From Fidelibacterota bacterium (lineage in GTDB: Bacteria > Fidelibacterota > Marinisomatia > SCGC-AAA003-L08 > JACNLC01), in contig JAJRUW010000029.1 of assembly GCA_024277615.1 (NCBI GenBank), forward strand, positions 1-52,099: a stretch of DNA of 52,099 bases, read 5' to 3'. This document shows, one piece after another, positions 35,801 through 44,027 of this stretch; the first letter of the stretch is position 1, and each line of letters opens with the position of its first letter. Below the pieces are notes generated by a model. That model had not been told where the DNA came from, did no database searches, and worked only from the letters and a program-made list of their open reading frames with translations. The position numbers were made by a program, and so were the translations under genes.

Positions 35801-38800
35801 TTGGCATTATTCCCCTGCTGCAGGTTTTTTTTGATTGCCACCATGTGTCCCGCCGGCAGCCCCGCTGTGGGGATGTTGGGGTTTCCCTCGAAGAGCAGCA
35901 CCAGAGACTGCTCCCTGGTACGGATCCCGTTTACGGCATCATATTCGCCCTGAACACCGTCCGGCGGCTGATAATCCGAATTCTCATCCGTATTGGCAAC
36001 GGCAACGGCAAAAGCCGAATCCGGCCTAAAAATCAGAGAATCCACATGTGTTATGCCCAACTCCTGCCATTCATTCGCCACCAGTTCCAGTTTGGCGATT
36101 TCCAAAATATTCGTGCCCACAGTGGGGTCCTGAGGTTCAACGCCATCCACCCAGAGCCTGAAATTAGGGACGGCACTCCAGGCAACATCTCCGGTTCCCG
36201 CTTTTTCAAAATCACTGAGCATGACCCGGTAAAGCCGCCAGGTTTTATCTCCGTTGGCATTCACCGTAGCGCTGACCTCCTCATCTATCAGCGGTCTCAG
36301 GCTGTAGGTAAAATAATCATTCTCAAAGTCCGGCGCTTCATTGCCGTCCAGATCTTCCGTATCCGGTATCCTGGAACCCAGCATGAGACTGTTCCCCTCG
36401 GTGCCATCCACCTGGTCGTAATTCGATGAACCCGAGGTGTAAGCCCAGTTGTCCCCGTTGGGATCTGCGGGATCAACCCCGGGACCGGTATTAATGGGAT
36501 TTGAGCCCGGGTCATCATAGGTGAATCCCGGCGGCAGGCAGTCTCCGTAACCATTTTCCCGTTCATCGGTGCAGCCGTCAATGCCGACGTCTTCGCCCTC
36601 ATCGAGAATACCGTTACCATAACTGCCGCTTACCGGTATATCTTCCGTGTTAAGGACCCCGTTATCATTGGTGTCTTCGCTGATATATCCGATATCAATG
36701 TGCAGCGCCAGTGTCGAATCGGTTATGCCTACCGGGTTCAGCCAGATATCGAGGTACTTGCTGTTCGTTTGATTTTGCTCGCTGGTGTACAGGGCGGTGG
36801 TAATCCCGTTCCACATATCCGGGTCATCGGTATCACTCTGGAACATGGTCTTCAGCACGAGGATACGAGTTGTATTGTTGTTAGCCTGGGCGGAAGTTTC
36901 CTGATTGGGCCAAATATCGGAAGTGGGAATATCGAGATAAGGATTGTACCAGATCATTTTCCCGCGGTGTGTAATATCCTTGCCCACGGGAGGGGCTGCA
37001 AGCTGCCAGGTTTTCTGCATAATGCTGGGGGCCGTGGTGCGCTTTGAAGATTCAAAATCATCAATGAATGCCTGTCCCAACGGATTCGGATTCGGATAAA
37101 CTTCCGCCAGTTCTCCCTCGATGGAAAAACTCGAGGGCTGATTGGTCTTGACAAAAGGCAGCCAGTCAATGGCCTTCGTCAGAAAATCAAGGTTCTTATT
37201 GCTGTATCTTCCATTGATATCCCAGATAAAATTCCGGACCGGTTCGTAGCCCACATCCACTTTTTCATCCACTATGGTTTGATTATAATACATACCCACC
37301 AAGCCCAGTTGGAAATTATCACTGAGGTTCAGCTGCAGGGCGGTGCCGGCCAGGACTTTCTGGTCAAAAGAAAGAAATTCATTTTCCTGAAAGGTTACTT
37401 TCACATTTGAGGTGGGATCGGTACATTCCGGGCAGTCGATGAAGTTAACCGTGCCTGAAAAGTAGTCGATGGTATAATCGATGTCTTTTTTCATGAGCCT
37501 GCCATTGACCCGTATCTCTTCACTGCCCTCAACGATCATGAAACCGCCCAGATTGATGCTTGAGCTGTTCTGAGTGGTTTTGACTTTCAGGGAGAAGCGG
37601 CTCTCAGAGGCAATTTCCTGCGGGTCGGTGGAAAAATACATGGCGGGTCCGGTATCATCCTCATCAGCCCAGTCGCCGTCGGCATCATGCAGGGCCGTCA
37701 CCGCGTCCAAATCCGGACTGTTCACACCCCAGTACACATACTGCGAAGGGTCTGTGGCGGGATTATAAAACTGATCCACCGGATCGCCGGCCTGATTGGT
37801 GCGGGGTGTAGTATCATAGGCGAAAGGCAGATGTTCCGGGAAGAAGAGCTCACCCGTGGCAAAGTTGATAAAACTACGGTCAACAATTCCGTCCCCGCCG
37901 GGAATTTCGTTGAAGTTTTCGTCCAGATTATCCAGTCCGAAAATGTTCAGGTAAGAATTGCCGCTGGCGGCTATGATATCCTGACCTGTGCCGCTTTCGG
38001 TATCAATGATCTCCAATTCCAGTCCGTTAGGGTCAATATTACTGGCTCCCAGATAATATACATTTTTGAACATCAGCGGCCAGGTATCGTCATCCGGTGT
38101 CGTGGTGTGACGGGGTTTGATGAGTTTGAGGATAATGTCCTGAGCGGGTGTGTATTCGCCGTCACCGTTTGTATCAGTATAGCCATCTTCGTCATCCCAC
38201 AGATTGTTGTTGTTCATATCCACAAAGATCAGACCCTGTTCGGGACTATAGGCTGCACTGAGTTCTCCGCCGTAAATCCCCAGTTCCTCTCCGGGGTCAT
38301 ATTCGCCGTTGGTATTATCGTCGAAAAACCAACCCCCGGTCTCATCTCCGGAACCTATCTGATTGGAAAAATACAGACCGGTTTCTTCACCGACATCGTA
38401 AGCGGCATTGTCGTTCACATCGTCATACCAGCTGTGCAGAGGCAGTTCGTAAAGGAAATTTCCCGCACCTACATAGAGCAGGCTGTCTTCGGCCGGGTCC
38501 CACAGTCCGTTACCGTTGGCATCGTCCGTTACGGGTTCACCGCTGTTGACATAGTTAAAATCTCCGACGGCTTGCGGGGGATCCGAAAGGATGTACTCTC
38601 CCGTCGTATTGTTGTAGCTGTCAATGGTGTAACCGATACCGATTGCCTCTGTTGAGTTGGAAGACTTCATGTGCACGTAACCCGTCAACTGGTCGATTTC
38701 GTAATCCTGATCTTTGATCAATAATGTCCAGCGTCCCGTTTCCGAATCACCGTTATCGGGATCGGAGGGGTCCAGATACGCAGTGCCGGTAATGGAACCG

Positions 38801-39909
38801 TTCTGGTCCGTCTTGTAAAGGTTCACCCGGCCAATGACATAGGTTGTATCGATCACATGCCGGTCATCGGTGGTCAGGGGATAATACATGTTTTTGAAGG
38901 TTTCATCTATAAAAAAGTAACGGTCTTTTAGGAAATCACTGTCCTTTATGGTGTAATCTTCTGCAGCCTCGCCGCCGTTCACTGTGCGTGAGGACTGCCG
39001 GACCTGCTCCCGTGAAAGAATGGTTGTAATCTTCAGGGGACCCAACTGGTGGAGCAGTTTCACGCCGAAAAGTCCCTCACTTTTGGAACTACCGCCATTG
39101 ACGAACTGTGTTGACGGGAGTCTGAGTCCGATATTCCCGGCTTCACCGGATTGCCAGATATCATCCTCTTTTCCCTCATACTTCAGCCTCAGGTTATTTT
39201 CCCAGGCAAAATCGGCCTCAGAATTCTGATTCACCAAAATCGACAGACGATCACCGATGGTGCCTTTGATATCAAACTGCTGTTTCTGGTTGATACTCAG
39301 ATCCCATGATTTATTGTCCTGCTGATTGAGTGCGACCTGGTCCTTGTTCTGGAGGATCAGGGAACCGTCAATATTGATACTGCCCTTGATCACCAGGTTC
39401 ACATTGGTTCCGCCCACGGATGTATTGATAATACTGATGCCGGCGTTGCTGTTATTCTGACGAATACGTTGTTTTTTCGTGAGCTTGTTGATGCGGTCCA
39501 GCTTGAACTGCTGATACATATTTTGTTTTAAAGCCTTTTCACGGTACCAATCCAGTTCCATGACTGATCCGATGAGAATTGGAAATCCCTGGTGAGTTTT
39601 ACTGATGAACAGGGTTCCCGGGAGCCTGCCCGGTTCAATGACTGTACGGATGGAATCAACTTTTTCAGATTGTTTACGGTGGAGGTTGGGATCCACAAAA
39701 TGGGTATTCCACAAAGAATCACTGGTGATGAGAACGAGAGTGCGGGGTTTTGCATCGAAAGGTCGGAAGATTTTATGAACTAAATTTATATGTGAAACCG
39801 GGAATGTTACTTTTCGGGCGTCGGATTGGCCTGGATATAGCAATCCCTGCAAGGCAGTGAAAACCAGCATTATTAAAAGGAATCGGAGACTGAAAACAGT
39901 CTTCCTCAA
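32803..39909 (-). CDS. sprA: SprA-type giant outer-membrane translocon protein (T9SS-like)
   Basis: A 2368-residue protein with signal peptide (FLLIMLVFTALQGLLY). It has the SprA/Sov N-terminal features (NVNLVIKGSINIDGSLILQNKD, QFDIKGTIGDRLSI, NLRLKYEGKEDDI, PEHLPFAY), the middle FLDFFDSFESS-like AFIDDFESSKRTTAPSIM segment near residue 950, and a long beta-barrel C-terminus ending in a membrane strand. SprA forms the 36-strand outer-membrane pore of the type 9 secretion system. Unusual here are several inserted calcium-loop-like motifs (D-x-N-x-N-G-x-x-D, e.g. residues ~463-477, 562-590, 1077-1090 and 1540-1600) and a basic linker (GRGRRGRTPSRSSSK, ~2020-2035). No SprE/T or GldK-N genes are in the window. 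It follows rdgB by 47 bp and precedes the glutaminyl-cyclase-like gene with a 4-bp overlap. Confidence 0.93.
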   Translation of the reverse strand: MRKTVFSLRFLLIMLVFTALQGLLYPGQSDARKVTFPVSHINLVHKIFRPFDAKPRTLVLITSDSLWNTHFVDPNLHRKQSEKVDSIRTVIEPGRLPGTLFISKTHQGFPILIGSVMELDWYREKALKQNMYQQFKLDRINKLTKKQRIRQNNSNAGISIINTSVGGTNVNLVIKGSINIDGSLILQNKDQVALNQQDNKSWDLSINQKQQFDIKGTIGDRLSILVNQNSEADFAWENNLRLKYEGKEDDIWQSGEAGNIGLRLPSTQFVNGGSSKSEGLFGVKLLHQLGPLKITTILSREQVRQSSRTVNGGEAAEDYTIKDSDFLKDRYFFIDETFKNMYYPLTTDDRHVIDTTYVIGRVNLYKTDQNGSITGTAYLDPSDPDNGDSETGRWTLLIKDQDYEIDQLTGYVHMKSSNSTEAIGIGYTIDSYNNTTGEYILSDPPQAVGDFNYVNSGEPVTDDANGNGLWDPAEDSLLYVGAGNFLYELPLHSWYDDVNDNAAYDVGEETGLYFSNQIGSGDETGGWFFDDNTNGEYDPGEELGIYGGELSAAYSPEQGLIFVDMNNNNLWDDEDGYTDTNGDGEYTPAQDIILKLIKPRHTTTPDDDTWPLMFKNVYYLGASNIDPNGLELEIIDTESGTGQDIIAASGNSYLNIFGLDNLDENFNEIPGGDGIVDRSFINFATGELFFPEHLPFAYDTTPRTNQAGDPVDQFYNPATDPSQYVYWGVNSPDLDAVTALHDADGDWADEDDTGPAMYFSTDPQEIASESRFSLKVKTTQNSSSINLGGFMIVEGSEEIRVNGRLMKKDIDYTIDYFSGTVNFIDCPECTDPTSNVKVTFQENEFLSFDQKVLAGTALQLNLSDNFQLGLVGMYYNQTIVDEKVDVGYEPVRNFIWDINGRYSNKNLDFLTKAIDWLPFVKTNQPSSFSIEGELAEVYPNPNPLGQAFIDDFESSKRTTAPSIMQKTWQLAAPPVGKDITHRGKMIWYNPYLDIPTSDIWPNQETSAQANNNTTRILVLKTMFQSDTDDPDMWNGITTALYTSEQNQTNSKYLDIWLNPVGITDSTLALHIDIGYISEDTNDNGVLNTEDIPVSGSYGNGILDEGEDVGIDGCTDERENGYGDCLPPGFTYDDPGSNPINTGPGVDPADPNGDNWAYTSGSSNYDQVDGTEGNSLMLGSRIPDTEDLDGNEAPDFENDYFTYSLRPLIDEEVSATVNANGDKTWRLYRVMLSDFEKAGTGDVAWSAVPNFRLWVDGVEPQDPTVGTNILEIAKLELVANEWQELGITHVDSLIFRPDSAFAVAVANTDENSDYQPPDGVQGEYDAVNGIRTREQSLVLLFEGNPNIPTAGLPAGHMVAIKKNLQQGNNANNQSFFAYNNMEMYVFGDPAAGGGAWSDAEGPKVQMVMQFGRDNNYYEVVKPIYPDWDDRNHINIDLADLARRKLSIGSLDEMTLQQDTGLDSVVSAYEDGGGGALPAGVTYLALLDSLFGGNVDTLAFVEATWDTLTIYGSLYWQLNGCTTCSLLDPNGDDYDELLNPGGFEGNGQFDWLDCGTDGLCPGDPGYPGPDENEANGLHDLGEVSEPFTDSNYNGTFDPPPDNYNEELDRWEWSTYEQTDNGDSTLVETIRIKGDPAINRIKYVQLGVQNISEETVYGKVLVDELRMTHVKKERGRALRLQGSLKLADLLDISTTYARMDANFHSLRERLGTGDNSRNFTISTKFNPDIFLPGSWGIKTPLTVNYTHNQSSPKYRTGTDILVGNFQEAPDSIKNISETLSISTRFKKNTRSENWFAKYTIDKFSIQNLSAIFSQKSTTLISSEKSQNYKLSGKYALSFSDHYFKPFSFLKKTPLIGRVLEDSRFYWSPASFDASMSLEDNKKVTYHRNGTITDPAGTLRMTRTFNLNYKLTKSLSLQYGKNIQSNLEDFYNDKLKALARFSPGRIESITENLNNSFSPEFMKWLKPRLKYNLSYSWNRSSLVDTVDAATITSKRSLDFSSNFNLQNMIEMVYKPANAPASSRKPGRGRRGRTPSRSSSKTPSFQIKNPILKAILKPIHKAASKMQNINVSYKTSKNFTYSNRIGMPGVWFKLGMQDDPFLPTYEGSTTSSNNQFKNTLTLKTGVVLFRNLTFNVQYLVDKTISDVNGQKTITRKNSFLPLGDRGDKGLPVPTWSTSVSGLEKLPLLKKFFKSVSLSHNYTGDRSWSVQDGELTTDNYSRSFSPLIGINTKTIGKKPIDISLNYKYTTTISNSGASTTKNVQTSISSTLKYNMKGGLKIPIFFFRDFDISNDLKFTMNIQFDDTKPFTRSTYDGAFSLGDRQKNISLKPNLNYSFTKFVSGGVHFTYTIRENTRGRSVDKDFGFNVRILIQG

Positions 39910-39956
39910 TTTAGCACCGCGATTTAACTAACACCATGGTAACAGTGTTTCGCCGG

Positions 39957-40586
39957 CTAACTCCTACTATTTAGTTGAGGGGAATTTTCGGTTTGGGCGG
40001 CAGAGAGTTCTTCCAGAAGTTTTTTCATTTTTCTGAAAGCCCTGCCTCTATGGGAAATATTGCTTTTTTCCGCGCTTGTCATCTCTGCAAATGTTTTGTA
40101 TAATTGAGGGATATAAAATACGGGGTCATACCCAAAACCACCAACACCTTTTCGTTCGTTAATAATACGGCCTTCTACGACTCCGTTTTCCAATAGTTCC
40201 CTGTCGTCGTCCACGTATGCAATAACAGTCAAAAATCGCGCCGAACGCTCTGATTCAGGCACGGTTTTCAGTTCCCGCAGCAATTTGGTGACATTTTCTG
40301 CGTATGTGGCATTTTCACCTGCATAGCGTCCGGTTCTCACGCCTGGTTGTCCCCGGAGACAGGCAACCTCAAGACCGGTATCGTCGGCAAGAGCAGGCAG
40401 ACCCGTAAGGCGATGGACCGTACGGGCCTTGATGAGGGCATTTTCCCGGAGGGTTCGGCCGGTCTCGGCAATTTCGCCGATTTGCGGAAATTCATCCAGC
40501 AGCTTGATATCGATACCCAGGGGTTCCAACAGGGGCAGCAGCTCTCTCAATTTGTCTTTATTATGTGTAGCCAGTATAATGATCAT
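39957..40586 (-). CDS. rdgB: Non-canonical purine NTP pyrophosphatase (RdgB/HAM1)
   Basis: A 209-residue HAM1/RdgB protein that hydrolyses dITP/ITP/XTP to monophosphates to keep them out of DNA. Seen: IILATHNKDKLRELLPLLEP (substrate lysine region), ALADDTGLEVACLRGQPGVRTGRYAG (catalytic Asp pair) and GFGYDPVFYIPQLYKTFAEMTSAEKSNISHRG (family signature). A ~12-residue tail (AQTENSPQLNSRS) is extra. It is first in the minus-strand run leading to sprA, 47 bp upstream of it. Confidence 0.96.
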   Translation of the reverse strand: MIIILATHNKDKLRELLPLLEPLGIDIKLLDEFPQIGEIAETGRTLRENALIKARTVHRLTGLPALADDTGLEVACLRGQPGVRTGRYAGENATYAENVTKLLRELKTVPESERSARFLTVIAYVDDDRELLENGVVEGRIINERKGVGGFGYDPVFYIPQLYKTFAEMTSAEKSNISHRGRAFRKMKKLLEELSAAQTENSPQLNSRS

Positions 40587-40781
40587 GGTTTTGGGTTAAT
40601 TCGGACTGCGAAAATTACAAATTTCCGTTGATTCAGGGCCCCATCATTTCAACCCTCTTCATATCACCCTGTACAGAACAAGCCGGCCTAAGCAAATGAA
40701 GGACAGATTCATTCCCGGCCGCCATGTGGAATGCCGGGTCCGGGCTTTGCCTCTGAAACTCATACGGATTGATTATTTTTT

Positions 40782-40809
40782 TTGATGGTCGGTTAGGCCA
40801 ACCTATAAT
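40782..40809 (+). promoter_or_regulatory. Sigma-70-type promoter of tRNA-Phe
   Basis: TTGATG (40782-40787) and TATAAT (40804-40809) with a 16-nt spacer give a strong housekeeping promoter, about 60 nt upstream of the tRNA gene. No other gene starts there. Confidence 0.7.
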
Positions 40810-40870
40810 AAATTTGCCCGCTTTCAAATGACTGTATCCGACGCAGTTGACTGGAAAATGAAAGCAAATT

Positions 40871-40943
<73 letters not shown>

Positions 40944-40945
40944 CA

Positions 40946-40984
40946 AAAAATCCTCTGTTTTACGACAGAGGATTTTTAGTTTTT
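40946..40984 (+). terminator. Intrinsic terminator of tRNA-Phe
   Basis: A 13-bp stem (40946-40958 with 40965-40977, AAAAATCCTCTGT/ACAGAGGATTTTT) with a 6-nt loop, followed by T-rich AGTTTTTT. A near copy lies at 43556-43600. Confidence 0.9.
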
Positions 40985-40986
40985 TG

Positions 40987-42001
40987 AGATTACACACTTG
41001 TTTACTGTGAGTGAATAATATCCAACTTGTGGGGGATATCCCCTGGTATTCAGCAGTTGAACTCACTGATATAATCCTTCAATTTTATACCGGGAGAGGA
41101 GTTTATCCTATTTTTTCTCATAATAAAAACTATGAGCTGTTATTGCCGCGTGCATTTTCATCCATCTGCGAAATTATTAACATCCGCCGATGTCATAATA
41201 TCCTCGCTATTGGTTCCCTTCCGGTCTGCTTTTAGCAAACACTCGTTGAGATACGTAAAGAAGGCAGTGCAAAAACGGAAAGCGAACCGGAAAATGATAG
41301 GTTTATACAATGACAACTTTCTTGATGATCTCGCAAAAAAAATCTTTTGACCAAATATTAATTAGGGTTTCCTCAAAAAGTAATAACCATTAATAAATAC
41401 AAGGAAATAGGTTAGATTAATCGTAAATTATGTGCAAGGATAACAGTCAATTATATTAAAAACCCTTGCAAATAAAGCTATCTAATAATGTTCTTCGTAA
41501 AATGGCGCTTTTCAATCCCCAATTGGAATGTCTGATATCGATCGTCCGCAGAATCCATCATGCAAACGGTGTGTTGTTGACAGTCTCTGACGGACTTCCT
41601 GTAAGTTCTTTTTAAAGGGATTTTGGCCAGTAGGCAGTATGCGTGACTTTTGTATTTCTCCATGCGATTTGACAGTTGCAGTTATCCACCTCGATGGGAA
41701 CTTTTCCCATGGGAACTGAAACTAATTTCTAACTCTGATGCCAAATATCGTAACTGAGGCTGATGGTGATATATTTTTTTCCAGCACACACCGGAAAAAA
41801 TCAAGATCAACATACCGTAGATTCGCAAAGAGAATTTCCACATTCAAGAGAGCCGAAAGATTGAAATTGTATAACAAGATATATGCCTCTTAATATATGC
41901 ATAGCGTAATATTGCCATAAGGAGGGGTTTGCGCTGTGTTTTTTCAAAAAACCGATCAGTTTCACAAAATGTGAAAGAAGATTCATGTACAAACAGAAAG
42001 G
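40987..42001. other. Gene-poor AT-rich segment downstream of tRNA-Phe
   Basis: About 1 kb with no supportable gene; the open frames present (at most 74 codons) have no recognisable domains, SD sites or coding bias. It contains poly-A/T tracts and a palindrome at 41960. It may be decayed accessory DNA, since it starts right at a tRNA 3' end and ends before an interrupted gene. Confidence 0.5.
41960..41976. promoter_or_regulatory. Palindromic operator candidate upstream of FadL-like gene
   Basis: TTTCAC-AAAAT-GTGAAA is a perfect 6-bp inverted repeat with a 5-nt centre, about 35 bp before the FadL-like start. The dyad is seen; no regulator is identified. Confidence 0.35.
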
Positions 42002-42010
42002 ATGATGATC

Positions 42011-43321
42011 ATGGAAAAGTTTATGAATAGAATTTTACGGCTGATTTTCGCTTTGGTATTATTGTTCTCAATTCCCGGTGTCTTTGCTTCCAATGGGTAT
42101 TTTTCCCACGGATATGGTACACCTGGAAAGGGAATGGCCGGAGCTGGAATCGCCCTGCATTTAGGAAATTTAGGTTCAGCCAATAATCCTGCAGCAATGG
42201 TCTTTAACCAAAAAGGGTTCGAAATTAACTTAGCCGCCTTTATGCCATTCAGGGAATATAAGATCGGCGATGGAGATGTTGTGGAAAGTGATTCTAAATT
42301 TTTCCCGGTTCCTTCATTGGGCGCGAACTGGATAATAAATGAAACCATTGCAGTAAATGTGGCAGTTTATGGTAATGGTGGTATGAATACCAACTATGAT
42401 GCCTATACTTACGTAGGCCAGGATGAGCTTGGAAATCCAGTGATGCAAAAACCCACCGGTGTTAATCTATCTCAACTTTTCACCGGGTTAAGTGTTGCCA
42501 GAAAACTCGGGGAAAACCATTCAATCGGTGTTTCTTTCATTCTGGGATATCAAATGTTTGAGGCGGAGGGCCTGTTGGCATTTGCAGGTTCGTCTTCCGA
42601 TGCGGAGAATTTCAATAAGAACGGTACGGATAACTCGACAGGTTACGGATATAAAATCTGATATCTTGGAAATATTTCTCCAATATTATCTGTCGGAGCC
42701 AGTTACCAGAGCAGAATCCTGATGAGTGAATTTGATAAGTATAAAGGATTGTTTGCTGAAAAAGGTGACTTTGATATCCCTGCAACCTGGACAGTTGGTG
42801 TGGCAGTGAAGCCCAATGAAAAATTGACAATTGCCTTTGATGTACAGCAAATCCACTACAGCAGTATAAACTCTATTGCCAATCCGTTTAAAGTTGAAGA
42901 AATCTTTCCCATGGTTCCCGATGGTTCCGGTGGTTATATAAGCAATCCAAATTTTGTCCCCCTGGGCAGTGATAACGGTGCAGGTTTCGGCTGGGAAGAT
43001 ATGACTATTTTTAAATTGGGTTTTAACTACAAGGTTAGAGATGACTTATGTGCCAGAGCTGGATTTTCACATGGAAATCAACCCATTCCGGAATCAGAGA
43101 TGAACTTTAACATCTTAGCTCCCGGTGTCATTGAAAACCATATTTCATTCGGGCTGACCAAAAGATTGGAAAATGGTAAAGCCATAAGTTGTGCCGTCAC
43201 TCATGCTTTATCTAACTCCGTTAAAGGTATTGATGCTGTCACTCAGGCCATGATGCAAATCAATCAGAATATCGAACTAACTATGAATCAATGGGAAGTG
43301 GAATTCGGCTATAGCTTCTAA
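42011..43321 (+). pseudogene. FadL/OmpP1-like outer-membrane protein gene interrupted by in-frame TGA
   Basis: A FadL-family long-chain hydrocarbon porin. From ATG 42011 (AGAAAGG 9 nt upstream; in-frame ATGs at 42002 and 42005 are alternatives) come a signal peptide (FALVLLFSIPGVFASNG), GYGTPGKGMAGAGIALHLGNLGSANNPAAM (the family N-terminal hatch motif) and strands to YGYKI. TGA at 42659-42661 then breaks the frame. The same frame resumes YLGNISPILSVGASYQSRI, FDKYKGLFAEKGDFDIPATW and runs to the normal C-terminal strand VEFGYSF and TAA. Read through, the protein is about 436 residues, the usual family length. The TGA replaces the Gly of the RxGWLG motif. A stand-alone C-terminal half beginning at ATG 42722 would not form a barrel. 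A strong terminator follows. Confidence 0.88.
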
Positions 43322-43332
43322 AAATATCTTAA

Positions 43333-43370
43333 GTTTTCCCTGTCCGAAAGGGCAGGGAAAACATTTTTTG
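43333..43370 (+). terminator. Intrinsic terminator after FadL-like gene
   Basis: A 13-bp stem (outer GTTTTCCCTG/CAGGGAAAAC, 43333-43342 with 43353-43362, plus TCC/GGG) closed by a GAAA tetraloop, followed by ATTTTTTG. Confidence 0.9.
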
Positions 43371-44027
43371 TGAGGAAGAATCTCCACTTACTTCAACAAA
43401 TCCACCGATTCATTATCAATCTGCTGCCAATCACCCGTTGTAACAAATCAACTCCATAAGACGATGTATAATGAATTGCAGATTTCTCATTTGCAGTCTT
43501 ACGACTTGAGCTTCATTTTATAATTCTCATCATAACAATTTTACGAATGACGGGGCCACCAAAAAAAATCCTCTGTTTTACGATAGGGGATTTTTGGTTT
43601 CTGTAGCCATTGAATATCCAATTCCGCACTTCCTCCGGGGCAGAATGGCCTTGCCGCAGCGTGTCAACTTTGTATGACAAATTAAAAGGCGATATGGCGT
43701 ATTACGACGGCAGAAGCCAGTTGGTACCGGAGATAACCGGCAAACAAGTCCGGAGTGTAGGCAAATATCCGGGCGTTTGGCCAAGAATTGTGGGCCGGTG
43801 GAAGCTTGCTGCCATTAGCTGGACAGCCAATGATGCCGCGAAATAGATTTTGAGTTGAGGAAAGTGTTCTAATAAGCGGCCAATCAGGCGAAGCCGGAGC
43901 CGACGTTCTTTTTGGCCTCCGTTACTCCGTGCTCGTTTGTATTTTTCTGAATCCCATCGTTATACCGCCACGGACATTGCGCTAATGCGGTGAGCGGCAT
44001 ACGGGAGATCGCCTCAACAGGCGTAAA
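43371..44027. other. Intergenic segment with terminator remnant
   Basis: 657 bp between the FadL-like gene and threonine aldolase. It holds the near copy of the tRNA-Phe terminator and otherwise no recognisable gene. A 78-codon open frame at 43610-43846 has no known domain or SD and I do not call it. Confidence 0.5.
43556..43600 (+). repeat. Near copy of the tRNA-Phe 3'-flank/terminator
   Basis: GCCACC then AAAAAAAATCCTCTGTTTTACGATAGGGG-type sequence repeats the 40941-40984 segment (ACCACA plus the AATCCTCTGTTTTACGA hairpin) with few changes, including the loop TTTACG. Changes in the right arm (GATAGGGG for GACAGAGG) weaken the hairpin. The tRNA body itself is not repeated. The two copies bracket a 2.6-kb gene-poor segment, like a duplicated island end. 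Confidence 0.7.

Noticed and set aside
35617-36429. 270-codon plus-strand open frame
   Set aside because: Antisense to sprA, no domain, no SD; a shadow of the sprA frame.
37687-38655. 322-codon plus-strand open frame
   Set aside because: Antisense to sprA, composition mirrors the repetitive Asp/Gly-rich loops; no recognisable protein features.
41011-41350. Two overlapping plus-strand open frames (74 and 72 codons)
   Set aside because: AT-rich, unlike any family, no SD; probably chance.
43610-43846. 78-codon open frame downstream of the duplicated terminator
   Set aside because: No homology recognised, no SD and in a decayed segment.
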